This document shows positions 1-13,900 of a DNA stretch of 64,000 nt, piece by piece. The stretch lies in assembly GCA_914767715.1 (NCBI GenBank), contig OU612066.1, positions 10,919,001 to 10,983,000 on the forward strand, given 5' to 3'. Every line of letters begins with the position of its first letter. Positions within the stretch are counted from its first letter, which is position 1. The DNA comes from Membranipora membranacea (taxonomy: Eukaryota; Bryozoa; Gymnolaemata; Cheilostomatida; Membraniporidae). The notes below the pieces were generated by a model. That model searched no databases, was not told the origin of the DNA, and was given only the letters and a program-made list of their open reading frames with translations. A program made the position numbers and the translations under genes.

Positions 1-703
1 TAGAGCGATTGATGGGACTAAGCCAAAGCTTGTTGTCGCTGCGTTGATCATCAGTCTGGACATACTTCAAGGTAAGAATTTGCTTCGGAGTTCACTGTGA
101 AAAATAGGTGGAATGGAGCTTGAGTGTTTGTCTTCGTTTTTTTTGCAATGGTTTGTGACGACCATTGCCATTGTTTGTATGGTTGATTTGAGTAAGATAG
201 CCAGCAAATAGACGCCACATTGCATTTGTATGATTGGATAAAAATAGTTTTGAAAGTTAAAACAATATACATTACTTCCTCCTCAGTACTTGACAGATGA
301 TCGTGATTTTCTGTCAGAAGGTCGCGGCAATATGGCAACATTGTAATTTCCTTATAGTCTATATTTCCTAAAGTTACAATTTTACAAGCGCTCTTCAGGT
401 TTTGATGGGTGATTTGAAACAATCTGGTGGGGGTACCTGGTTAGGGGCTCAAACAAACGCTATGGGTATTTTGTGACATCGCAATATCTAATGCAGTGAA
501 ATGCCACAGAATCCTCATGACAGCTGTTTGTGCCCTTAAACTATTCGACACCTTTTACTGTGACTGTCCACTTTTGTCACACATCTAGGTCAACCACGGG
601 CTGGACAATGACTGTGTCTGTTGGTTGTTGCATCTATGGTCCGAGGGTTTCATGTTTGCCAGAAGAAAGATTATTAACCATCTCAGCCTCATCTTTCTTA
701 CAG
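1..703. other. Unassigned sequence before the first recognisable exon
   Basis: No gene is recognisable here. On the + strand the first 71 bases are open in one frame and end at a good donor (GTAAG at 72), so they could be the end of an exon of an upstream gene. On the - strand an open stretch at 51-422 could be an exon, with a GTAATG donor-like site near 280. Neither shows a domain I recognise and neither can be joined to another exon inside the window. Confidence 0.3.
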
Positions 704-781
704 ATATCTAAAAAATGGATTTGTATTTCCGGTTATGTATTATTTGGATACCAATGGTTGGTGCTCAGTATCGTCTTGATG
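704..781 (+). CDS. Possible alternative first coding exon (signal peptide) of the adhesion GPCR
   Basis: A good acceptor (TTTCTTACAG) ends at 703. An ATG at 715 opens 22 codons, MDLYFRLCIIWIPMVGAQYR and two more, with the hydrophobic core and small residues before the cut site expected of a signal peptide. The exon ends in phase 1 at 781 before GTAAGTAG. The signal-peptide exon at 3087-3186 also ends in phase 1, so either could splice in frame to the EGF-like exon at 3963. That suggests two alternative starts for one receptor, each preceded by its own promoter or a 5' UTR exon. It could instead be the first exon of a separate, lost gene. RNA would decide. Confidence 0.4.
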
Positions 782-3086
782 GTAAGTAGCATTCATGTTG
801 ACAGTTGATGATGCCCTTGAGTAATGGACTTTCTGGGTTTACTGCTTTGTGAGTAGAATTCTTTGGATACACAACATCTGATATCTGAGAGTTGTCCTCC
901 CAGAAAAGATAATTTTTGTAGAAGACAACTCTACAAAATATGACGTTGTGCTCTTTGTCGCGATATAAAACAAGATTCTGATTGGGCTCCATATGAGAAC
1001 GATAAGAAAGCCCCCACACCTTAATCAACCATAATATCATCCTAGTTACTTACCATAAGGTAATATGGGGTTAACTCTGCTTGTACAGAAATCCCTTTGG
1101 ACTTTCATCATCGTACTATTTACACCTGTAAAGACTAAACCCAACTCCAACAGTGCAACTAGAACAGGAGAACAGGACATGTTCTGCATTAGCAGCAAAC
1201 ATTAGGTTTAAAGTCACAACTGAATCAAGTTGGTTCAGTTCTTAAATTGCTAATAAATCAAGCCTAGATCCAATTTGCCCACATTACAAATCACTTCCAC
1301 TCCAATGGTAAGATGCAGGCTGCTAGAGGCAGGCAACTTGGAACAAACTTAATCCAGGGAATTAGGAACAAATCTCAAATTCCCTGCTTTGTCTACTGAC
1401 AGCCCATGGGTCCTAACAAAACCATAGTTTCTGCACTGTAATATTGACATAATTCATTGTTTACTAATTTCAGTACCTAGAAAAATTAAACATAAGCCTC
1501 ACATGAGCGAAATGGTTGATATACAGGGGTGAATTTCAAGTATATGTAGCATTTGCCTGATTCCAGCATATTTTGTAATGACTTTCATTATTGAGAGTTG
1601 CCTCCCTTTGAACCAGGCAGAGCAACTCCTACTGTTGCTCACCTAGAGAGATTGTAGGTTGTCCTAGGACTATCCTCCTTTTGATGTCAACGCGTAATAC
1701 TCAGGTTTTGCCAGTAATCCAGACTTTGGTTAAAAAATTTGCGCTTTTCCTTAATATTGCTGATGATAGATAGAAAACTTGTGCCAAAGTTCAGTGCTTA
1801 CTGTGTACGGCAAAAATTAACTTTGCACACAACAAAATCAAGCTTGACTGCCCAAAATCCATTTGAAGATATGAGCAATACGACTGTTGAGATGAGCAAT
1901 TCAGAGCTATTGCTCATGTTTTGATGGCAGAACACTGAGAAGCTGAAATATTTAAATTAAGTCTTTTCATCTTAGACCACAATGTTCTTTTTCAGTATAA
2001 ACATTTGTCCAAGAGCGACTGAGCATGGCTTTCGTCTGAGTAAACATGCTAAGATCAGGGAAGCCCACAATATTCTAGCAGCTTTGATTTTAATCCTCCT
2101 TTGGGCTCAAGTTGAATGAGGGATTTACAACAGTCAATATTTTAGGGCCATCCAGCCATAAATTATTAATTTCTTCAGTGAAATGCTTCATGAAGCTGAC
2201 ATTATACACCGATCAATTGACTTGGTTAGATAATTATCTTTCCACTGCTATCACATCAGATCAATAGCTTAGCCTCAGCTAAGCTTGTTATTGTGCTGTA
2301 TATTCCCATGTATTAGCCCCATTTCCCAGACCAACAGCTCTCAAAAAGTTGCAAAAAAAGGTAGCTGCTTCACTTGGAACTTTCGAATTCGCCACTACAT
2401 TATAACTACCCTCGATGTTACACCTGGGGCTTCAATTTAAAAGCATTATATGTCAGCGCTTTGCAGAATCACATTGTAAAAGCTGTTACCTATTACTGCA
2501 AATACCTAGTAATTTTGCAGCTGTATATTTATGGTTTGTAAAAGTAGCCAGACAGCTTGGAATTAAATTAAATTTTTATTATAGCTCTGGGTATAATTAG
2601 CTTTACTTGAAGTAGCAGCAGAGAGGCATATTGAACAAACACCGATCAATTGACGTATCATGGTCACTAATGCAATGTTTATGCTGAGATAAATGTATTC
2701 TATCACCCGCTGCCCGTTGTATAAATCATTTTTACCAATACCGTTGTTTTGTGTAGAATGGGAAAATTAGCACTCTTGTTTGCAATGGTATTACGTCTCA
2801 AACAAAAGCAGAGAGTTTCGATTTTTATTAATTTGTTTGTCTAAGCTCTAAATCAAAGCTCCAGTTTCATCGTATTGGGCTACTTGAACTGCTCAAGAGC
2901 ATTTGACTCTGTGACTTTGGATAATGTCACACTGAGAAGCTTGACAGGAGGACCCTATCTCTAAGGGATTTCATATTCTTGCGCCCTTGATACACCATAG
3001 CTGTCAAGAGCACGACCAGGATTAAAATATACAAGAATAACTAGAGGTGCACTGCTGGTTAGCGCCACGAAAACAGCGAAAACAGC
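782..3086. other. Intron or intergenic stretch without recognisable genes
   Basis: About 2.3 kb with only short, stop-rich open stretches. No domain, RNA gene or clear mobile element was seen. A GAGTTGTCCTC motif at about 891 recurs several times in the window and may mark old repeat remnants. If the exon at 704-781 is used, this stretch is the first intron of the receptor gene. Confidence 0.4.
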
Positions 3087-4920
3087 ATGGCGAGGATAGT
3101 CATGACTCGATATTTTAGCCAAGCTATATTGTGTCTTGTGATATTTGTGGAGCTATCTTTATCATATTCTAATCTAATCTTTACAGGTAATTCTTCCTTC
3201 CAGCCATCAGGTTTGTCTTCTCTCTCTAGGTTAGCGCTCACGTTAGGTTCTGTAGAACGACAGACTTGCTATCGAACGTGTCACTATAACTTCGTATTTA
3301 ATAATTCAGCAGGCAGTTTTGTAGAAATAAGGATGCCACAAGTAGCTACCATAGGCTTGGTTAATAACATCACAAGCTTACTGCTTTTGCAAACAATATT
3401 ATATGTTTTGATGCAAGTCAGAGAGAATTTGCTTAGGTAATGATGACCGAGTCGTATTTTTAATAACCTTCATGAGGACGGAGGGTGGCTGTTCCCCTAA
3501 GTGGTTGAAGCGGGCAAAGATTACCTGCAGATTTCTTATTACAATTAGCATTTTAGCGGAGAAAACCCGATCCTTGAAATGCATCAGATTGCTTTTCAAT
3601 TTTATCACTGGATTGATTTTCTAGAGAGTAACATCACTACTATTCTCGGCTCTATATGCACTAGATCATAGTTTACTGTCAGTTACTCCGTTGAGCTTTT
3701 AGAACCTGCAAATCAGGCTTGAAACTAAACGCATGTCATTCTAGAAATTGCACTGGAAATGTACGTACCCGCATTCATGAACTTTTAAATCATCAACTCT
3801 AGAAAGACTAAATTAAGTTATGTTAAATCAACATCTGTATTAAAATATAATTTTATGCATGCACAGATGTTTTCTTTTTATTATTTGCAGGCTAAAAATA
3901 GGTAGTATTTTGGACACTTTGGACACATTTCTTGAATTTTTCATTTAATTGTGTGTTTGTAGAAATTCTGACGGAGAAAACGACATGGTGTAAAAACAAC
4001 TATTATAACTGGCCAGAGTGTCGAGACACACCAGGGGGATATACGTGTAACTGTGGACCTGGCTTCTATTGGAACACCAAAACATGCATTTGTAAGCCTT
4101 AGGATCTAACTGATCTATACACTGCTCATAAATAATTGCCTTCAACCCGACTCGCAATCGTTTAGCTGACTCCGAGTTAACAGGCTACAAAGCTGTGCTC
4201 CTTTGGGAATTCTATGTAAACTTTCCCTATTGTAGTAGACTGTGAATATTGACTTACTCATTTTATTGAATTACAGTGCTATAGCAATCTTAATTTGATC
4301 CCCTCTCTGCAAGCTGTAGTTTCATGAGGTAACCGACATCTTTTTTCTCGGCAGCGCAATATTCCCATGACAGATATACATGGCCTATACTATAGTCATA
4401 ATTATGTTGTCACTATCTGAAAAATATTTCCTATCAAGAAGAATTTCCACAACTTTTTCACCGATTATGGATATGGGAAAAGAGTTTTGATTACAAGAAT
4501 GACTGGGTAGTAGTTTATAGAAAGTCACTTGGTATTCAATGACCCATCTCGATTTATTATCCATGTCTATGCCACCAAAAAATGATACAACATCGTAATG
4601 GATGGATTTCTGACCCTTAATTATGATGAGAGTAAAACTGTAAATTGTATTCCGTAGCTGACGCTGTTGATTCAAGACTTGAGTTCCCTGAACCACAGCT
4701 TCCTAAGAACGGCTCCGATCAGAAGCCAGCCTTCGCGTATACTATTCTACTGAATAAACCCTTCCCTCTGCTGGATGCCTTCACAATGTCCTTCTACATG
4801 AAGCCATCTGTAAGAAGTGGCCGAGGATCAAACAAGCAGTGCATATTCTCCTACAAGTACTTCATCAAAGGTGGTATGCCTTTGATCAGCTGGTACAGCA
4901 GAGAATTTTATGAGCTTAAG

Positions 4921-4956
<36 letters not shown>

Positions 4957-7900
4957 AATATAGATATATACAACGTATTGTGGTCAGAATAACTATAACG
5001 CTGACCGCTGATCATGTATGTCTCAGATGTAACACAGCTGAGGGTTTGTGCAGCAGCAGTTGATATTTTCTCGCCTCTCGCCTGCCCAGTGTGTGTGGTT
5101 TGATTTGCAAGCAGTAGACTGTGATTGTCAAGTTTTACTTGTTCGTTGCCATTTGTTTCTACAGCAATTCTCAGTATGGTGAAGTGAAAATGCCAAAACG
5201 TATCCTACATGATGCTTAAGACTCTCGACAATAAATCAATTGCAGCAATTCATGATTCACATGACAAATATGTAATCGAACCTATCATTTATTTTCCAGA
5301 TAAACAGCATATATTCTCATTGTGCATAGCCAAATTTCTGGAGATAACCATACACAACCAGACAGCAAAAGCCAACCTGGCGCGGGCAGCATTCAGCACC
5401 GATAGATGGTCACACCTAGTTGTCAACTGGGTTTCTAGGACAGGTAAACCTAGATAAGTAGTACATGTTTATGATTAATCCATGCAGACATACTGTCAGG
5501 AAATTTTGATTATTAAACTTAATCAACTTTGAATTTTTTAAAATAAGATTTCAGCTTTCACTTGCGAATTATTATTCTCCAGCCTAAAGTTCATTCTTTG
5601 TATATCATGTTGGCACCTGTGCCTGGCTCTATTACACATTAAACTGAATGACCATTGTTCTAAGAACCCTTGGGAATCACATAGTGGAAAAGTTATTTTT
5701 ATTCCAAGACACACTAAATACTTTGGCATGTTTGTGGTTGTGCATAAAACAAAAGAGTCAAAATATCAGAAAACATTGCCGATAGCCTTGTCTAGCCTTC
5801 AGCATACTTCCACATTGTATCATAGTTCACCTGAGACGTATACATTGTTACCTTGACAGGTGAGATAGAGGTGTATTTTGACAAACAGAAAATTGCACTT
5901 CGAGGAGGAGTTGTCTCTCTTGGCACAGGCCAACCAGTGGAATCCAATGGTCACATGGTATTAGGGCAGGATTCTCCATACTCTGATGGTCATTACAACC
6001 TTGATCTGGCATACAGAGGTAGGTGGCTGGGATGATTCTAAGGTTGAAATGATAAGCTATTATTGTTATCCTTATAATATGCTCTTGGCCTGACAAATAT
6101 AAATTCATGTATTTCAATTCAAAACAAGAGAACTCCCTAAAAATCTCGTCAGTTTACAATGGGTTGCCATTTCTTCTGCATTTTGCATTCTCGGCATGGA
6201 TATAATATATTCATGCCATTATGGAAGGCATCCATCCAACTTGAATGTAAGAAATCCTCTCATGCTATTCTAGTATTTTGCAGATGTCGTTATAACTTCA
6301 AATCAAAGCAGACAGAATAGTTTTCGCCTTCACTTTTTTACATTTCACTCACCAACAAAGCAAACCATTGCTTGTTCATTTAATACACAGGCAGCCTGGC
6401 TCATGTTAATATATGGAAGCAGAAGCTAGATAAGAATCAGACGGATAACCTTCACAATGACTGCACGTTCACACACTGCGGGGATGGAGTCGAGTGGGTG
6501 GACCTGAGGGAAGGTACTCGAGGTATATCCAGGCTCAGATGGCCTTCTGGGATAGAAAATACAAATCACCGCTGCTTCAGTAATAATGATGCTCTGGTCA
6601 CATGTGATAAATACTGTAGCTTTATTATCGGTGAGTGAGAAAGAGTAAACAAGTTGAATAGAGCTATAAAGTGTTCTCTAACTTCCTCCTGGCTCCCTCC
6701 TTCGTTTAATGCCTGAATCTACGGCCAATATCCATCACTGCATACTTCCCATGTTGGAACTTGTTGTTTGCAGTTTATATTGGCTGGTGATGGATGGGCG
6801 TTTTCAACACAGTAAGAGGACAACTCTTATACCTTAAACTTTCATTGAATGGTCTCTGTTACATTTACTTGTCAAGCTTCACTACTATTCAAGCAAAAAC
6901 AGGTACCATATCAGATTGTTGGCCACACAATCATCAGACTATCGTGTTTACACCACTTTATTATACTCACTGAGTAGTATATGAGACTGAGGAAATTGAT
7001 TACTTGACAGGTGTTCAATGTAAGGAAGAGATACAGGAGAGTGTGATGTGGGTGAGGACCCCCGTCCCGAGAGACAAACAATCTGCATTACTAGAACTCC
7101 CTTGTCCAGGCTACAATCTTACAGATAATACTACAGAAATATGTAAGATACAGAAAGAAAATGGAACTGACTCAATTCAGGACCATGAATGCATTTCTGT
7201 ACAAATGGATGTGTTACATGGGTAAACTCAATCCAACAATGCATTTAAACAATTGCCTAATACAATTCCTACTTGAGTCATGAAACGAGTTAGCAGTAAG
7301 TTAGTATCCTTTTACTCACTTTGAGGTCAATATTATTATTTTTTGATATCGCTTTTTAGTGATGGCAAACCGAACTTGTCAAGCCGGAGCAGACGGTGTG
7401 GGAATCTGGGCTAAGGCTCAGATGGATAATTGTCTCTCTCGTTCCTCGCTCGCCTTTTCTCGAAAAGTAGGTAGACATGCTCTGTGTGAATTTCCATACT
7501 TCTCTTAATAATGATGATTTTTTCACATATTGGCTCCAATGCAGACTTTGGATTAATGATAAATATGCGTTTTTTTATATGGAAAATTTATATTTATCTC
7601 CCAAAACATGTTGTCACACTACATAATTTGAACGCTTTTTTGACCATCTTTTTTTGTAGGTCAGATCATACATACGAAATACCTTTGACAAGGCTTACGT
7701 GTTGGCCCTGCTGTCGGATTTACGAAATCAAACAAAGGCCAGAACTTATGATAATCCTGTTGATTTATCTTCTACTATCACATCAATCTCAGATTTGATG
7801 AACTCTCAGGTTTGTAGTCAAATAGTAATTGATATATTGTTTTATTAGTTTTGGTCGGTAAGGTCTGACTACCGGTCAATATGCACAAGTGGTAATATAT

Positions 7901-10900
7901 TGAGATTGTTAGCCAAACTAAATGAAACCGAGCAGTACGGAAATACTTTTCTTGATTCCATAGTAGATGTAAAAATACTCGGGTAGAGTAAGTGAATCAT
8001 TTGAAACTTCAATTTGTCTTAATGAGATAAACACTGCACATAAATTATCGTACAAAGCTATTATTTTATGACGTTATTTTTGCCACAGCTTGATGAGATT
8101 GAGAAGCTGATGAAAGAGAAGAGACAATCCGAGGTATCCACTTTCAGCCTTGGGACTTACACCTCAAGCAAAGGGTTATCTTATGCTGAATCTATACAGC
8201 TTATCGATGTAAGTCAGCCCTCAAGGTTTGCTATTTTAATATATATTGATTTGAAATGTGAATCATGCAGACTTGTGTTCATCTGAGTGAGGATAGGTTT
8301 CCACCATATCATTATTTTGTTGCTCACGTTCTAACAAAATTGCTGTATATTGAAGGTTCCGGAGAGTAAAATTTAACTGATGATATCAGTTTCTTAAAAT
8401 TCAAATTTATTTCACCTCTCAATATTATATTAGCCCACATCTACTGATTTTATATTATAGCTGTATATGACGATCACCAATGAGTTGATTGACGAGAGAC
8501 AGGATATAGCTTGGAATAAGACCCTCCCCCTTGGACAGGAGGCTGACGAGCTGCTACAGTTCATCGACAGACTCACATATCTTATTGCTCTCAGCCTCAA
8601 ATACCACATCCTCAGTCAGGAAGCTGTAGAACCCATGTACAGAAAGGTGTTTGAGCATATAGGTCAGTTATCTAGACTTGGTCTCAGGCAGCCCTCAATG
8701 ATGTTTGGGAAACGATCGTTAACGACTGCCTAAGGCCACAATTGCCTTCCCCAACATCATTAAGGGCTGCCTGTGGATTTGGTCAGGATGAACACTAATA
8801 CCGATTTTTTCGGGATTGTTGACTCTGCATCAGTTTACTACCGTTTTTATTATAGTGGATGCATTCAAATGAGGGTAGAAAACTCCCCGCAATTTTACTG
8901 AGTCCTAAGTTACTAAGTCCTGCTTACTAAGGAACCTGAAAAATTGGGTTAAAATATAATTATACATATAATGGTTATTGTTTTTGCACAGCTCTGAAGG
9001 TAGAGGCAGTGAGGGCTGCCGATTTTAGAGGTACTATATTCCCTGACCCAGCTGATGTTGAGGCTCTAGAGATGACCTCTGAACCTGCACGAGTATCCTA
9101 CCTACCATCTTATCCTAGAAGTGATATCCCTAAAGATATCAAACCAGGTGACGTATATCTACATGTTCTCGTTCTTGTGACCTCATAAGTATAGGAGTGG
9201 TTTAAAATGAAATCACGATGCTCCCTACTTCAGACAGACCTACGTACATTTTAGATCAAGTTTGATCCAATTGGCCTGCTCTTCAGACCGCATGGATCCG
9301 TTCTACTTATATGGTGGTGGCAGCTCAAGAGGAGACAACTCTAAACACTAGAATTTGGATAAAATGGCTTTCATATTGATGAGTTGATGGTTGATAGAGC
9401 ACCATATCTATTCATGGATGGGCAACTGTGCATGGGTTTCACACACAACTAATTTGACACTGGGTTCTGTTGTCATTTTCTTGTCCAATGTGTTCCAGAT
9501 TACGTTTGCATATCCAGTATACAACTAAATACATTCCGTCGCCTCCTACACGATCCTCTGAGGTTTGGATTGGAGGATAATATAAACACTCCAGTGGTCG
9601 CAGTGAGAATTCATGAGAGTCTGAATAGTGAGAATCAGCTAACCATCTCAAATTCATCTAATGTGAAACTTACTCTGTACTTCGGTGATGTGAGTATATT
9701 AAAACTATATACACTTATTGTTTATTATAATTTATTGCCATTTATTCATTTAATTTATTTATAATTTCAATATTATTAAGACTTTGACATAGCATCATCT
9801 TCGGATGATGGTTGTCGCAATAAAAATGTATATATTATATATAAATATAACAGGAACTGTAGATTTGATTTGTTCTGTAGAATTTTTACAAAATTCTTTT
9901 GAAATGGTTCTGTTTCCACTGAACATAATCATGAGATGACTCTGTCTTGATATCCTGCCTTTTTTGAATCAATAATGGTACTTGTGTTGAGACATACAAT
10001 ACTGCTCTTTGTCGAATCGGCTAGACACTAGTTAATGGCGTACCTGATTACAAAATATTCTCTTCCCTCATCTAGACTCGCAACATATCAAACCCTGAAT
10101 GTGTAGCCTTAGTTCATGGAGATAGCTCAGCCAATAGAAGATGGGACCGTAGCTTTACTGCGTGCAGTGTAAATCTGAATGATACTAAATATGTGGAGTG
10201 TCAGTGTATTGGTCAAGGGTTTTATGCTGGTACTACCGATATGTACAACGTAAACGTGAGTTTACAAGAATTCAATTGTATGGTTTTTAAGGCCTCCTTT
10301 TCTAATTTTCTGTTTCCTGAAAGTTTCAAGTAAAAACTTATGATTGGGCATATCCATGTGGGAACCCAATACTCTGGTGTAGTTGTGTTCACAAATCCCT
10401 GGTGTCAGGAATGCCAGCCGACCCATGACATAAAAGTACCACTTGCGCTACGCCAGTCTATGAATCTTGGTCTCTCACAAAATATCTTTGAGTAATATGT
10501 GAGGCTGTGATTGTTTGGATGTATTGCATACTTTTATCTCTCTGATTTTAGTGGGAGACTCCACCTCCACCACCGGTGTTGATGACATTACCATCTTACC
10601 TGGGATGTACTATCTCCTTATTTCTATGTATCTGTACGCTAGCTATGCTCATTTATGTCGGGTAAGCTCTCATCAAACGCTTTTCCTAATATCTGAAACT
10701 AAGCCAACTATGGCAGATGCAATGTAAGTGAGGACAACTCTTTTGATCGAGTTGTACTACGTTGTATTGATTTAGCTAGCCCTGTTACATAGGGTCATCA
10801 GTCCTTCTTAATTTATTTGTAGAACTGCCAGCAGGACTGCCACCATGCACAAGCACTTTGCAGTAGCTGTCATTGGTAATACTACAGCCTTCATGATCGG

Positions 10901-13900
10901 CATTACTCTAACATTCAATGAGGTATTTACGTGTTATATCACAACAAATATTGTGACCTTCAATGCAACTGCCCCTTCACATCAGATTCATTGAAATATC
11001 GAAAACCTTAGAACCATGGGTTCAGAGATTCATAAATTGTTGGCTATGAGAGTGATATGTTATGGTTGAGAAAAGAGCATGCATATAAGAGGGTGTTATG
11101 TGCAGTCATTTGCTCCTTGGTTATATCAGCTAAACTGTTTGTTTCTTTACTTTGATAGACAGCGTGTAAGAGTTTCGCCATCCTATTTCACTTCTTTTTC
11201 CTATCCATGTATGCCTGGCTGATGAACGAAGGTTTTAATGTCTATATATCGATCACATACACAGCTCATAATCAGAGCACCCAAGAAAACTCGGGTCACT
11301 GGCGTTACTACATCATAGGATGGGGTAGGTTTGTGTGTGATAACTTAACTATCACTCGATGAACATGAAAATTTGCTGTAGTGTGATTATTCCCAATCAA
11401 AGTTCACATCTTTGTGCTATAAGGGTTATCCAACTCCTTCTAAAACCATATAGAATTTGATCCCATAAATTTATTTAGCCTGTCTTAACAAGCTCCCCCA
11501 CCGAACAGAGCTTGTTAAGGCAGGCTAAAATTAAGTATGGTTACTTGTCATCAAATATCCAGTCTATGTTCCAAACTCTTGATACCTTGTTCTGTCAATG
11601 CAGGAGTCAAAACCCAATGCTTCTTTCGAGACAAGAAGATCAACTCTAAGTTGTAATGAACAGTTGTTCTGGCTTATTATTCAGGTGTACCAGGTGTATT
11701 GGTGTCTGCCATTGTTGGATCTAGTTTTGACACATACTTCTCTGATAAGATGTGCTGGGTATCCATGGATAAGTTTTGGCTCTTTTCTGGGCCTCCTATA
11801 GCAATGATTGCCGTAAGTATATAGAATATATTTGTGACTGAGTTACGGGACGAGAAGCTACGCCTGAAAAAAATGAATTTTTCTGTCCACAGCTATAAAG
11901 TTAATAATCACAATATGTAACATTTATAAGATATGAACTCAGATCTAACATCAGTCGCCACAGATACACAGTACTCTAGACCAAATTTCATCCAACTTTC
12001 CTTCATTTTGAGTTGCTACCCCTTGAGCAGCTCGAACCTTATCAGTATTAAAGACTTTGTTTGAGGCTGCTCTTTTGTATCACATCTTATTCTCCATATC
12101 TTATTCTATCATGTGAGCGATTTTCAGCTTTAGAATCCAAATATTGAGGAAGTTATGGCCTCTCCAACTTCCAGGGTGATTGCCTTCAATCGGCATTGGG
12201 AATAAGCGGATGTTTCCCCTGGGGTACGTCACAACCATAGACATGTGTTTTGTCTATGGTCATACTTATTATGAGTTATTATACGATGATCAAAATTCAG
12301 ACCTGGGTGGGAATCAAACTTGGACCAACTAGGTTAGCCAGTAGACAATGTAGCTCAGTGTTAGCGGCGTTGCCTGCATAGCCATTTGGACCTGGGTTCG
12401 AGACCGTTACAGATCTGAACATTTTGATCATCAACATATTTATTAGTGTATCGTAATAAGTATGATGGTTGTGACGTACCCTAGGGATTGCCGGCTGATT
12501 CTTACTGCCGATAAATTGCCGTCACCTTGGAAGTTTGAGAGGCCATAACTTCCTCAATATTTGGATTCTAAAGCTGAAAATCGCTCACAGGATAGAATAA
12601 AATATGGAGAATAAGATGTGATACAAAAGAGCAGCCTCAAACAAAGTCTTTAATATGATTATATGTTTTTATTGAGGTTTCCATATAATATAGATGAGGC
12701 TAAACTTGATCTACATAGTATAATGCTCTATGTCACTGTTCATTACCAGCCAACGTCTTCAAACTTGAAAATAAGTTTGTAAAAAAAGTATCGAAAAATA
12801 TGCTCTCTGTTTTACAGGTGACACTGTTGGTGATGACATTCGCTGCCAAAGAAAATAATGAGGTATCATATACAAAAAATGAGTCAGCAAATACAATGAC
12901 TGAGTAAGTAGTGTCTTTATAAATTTCGCTTCTCCTCTCCATTTTATAATAAATTATTTGGTTTAAAATAACATAACCGTTGTCATCTACAATAAATAAT
13001 CGAGCTAAATGAGGTACAAGTGCACAATTCAAGCTATCTAACGCCATGAACCCATCCTTGTTTGGGGATGGCTTTATATTGGGTAATCACAGGAACTGTT
13101 GGATAAAATTAATTCGGGGAAATTCTTGATCAGTTGTTCCAGCCCAAAGCGGTGGAACTAATTCCTATAAATGACCCTTGCACGGAGCTGGTGTATATCA
13201 CTATTTGTGATGGGACAACCTGAGCAGAATATTTGTTGTTTTACATTTTACATTAACGCGATGTTGTAATATTTTCTTAATATCAGTGTCTTAATTCAAT
13301 GTTGTGCAGTTTTGATGGGTAAATTTATCACAGATTTGTTTATTAATCCTTGTGATGACTGATTCTAACATGTCCACGCTGCCTCATGCTAACCCCTGAA
13401 GTATCTTCACCCAAATAGACGAAATCACAGTGAGATTCAGTGTAAGTTTGAGTGCACACAGCAGCGTCTAACAGTGTTCAACTATAATCAAACGTCACAA
13501 CATCTTGCTACTAATGTATGACCGAGCTTTGAATAAACTGGCGTTTTGAATGTTTGTCCTTTGCTTTGTGAAGTATGATAATAATTCTGATCATGATAAA
13601 AAACAGCTCACTTTATAGTTGTGATACCTTGTGAGACACCCAGTGTGGGTTTTTCAAGTCGGGACTTTGTACTGATTTATCAAGAGAGCGGTTGCGGTCG
13701 GATGCCCTTCCATTCACTTCCTTTGCCACTGGAGATCAAACACGGGACCTCTTTCAATAAGGACCCATGCGGTACCCATTGAGCTGAGACCAGATTGTAC
13801 GATAATAGCGTTATTCAGCTTTATATGGGGATTTGTAGACCCTGCCTGACAAAAAGTCAAAATTCACAAACTGTTTGTTTCTGTTTTAGATACCACGCTA

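Noticed and set aside
530-808. 92-residue open frame near the left edge
   Set aside because: It crosses a strong acceptor at 703 and donor at 782; the convincing reading is the signal-peptide exon in a different frame.
5161-5215. Possible extra exon between the third and fourth receptor exons
   Set aside because: A CTACAG acceptor is present, but the phase-1 reading meets a stop after seven codons. Joining 4870 directly to 5300 keeps the pentraxin frame.
7143-7225. Continuation of the HRM exon to a later donor at 7222
   Set aside because: That donor is in phase 2 and leads to a stop in the next exon. The donor at 7143 (GTAAGA) keeps the frame and completes the HRM pattern.
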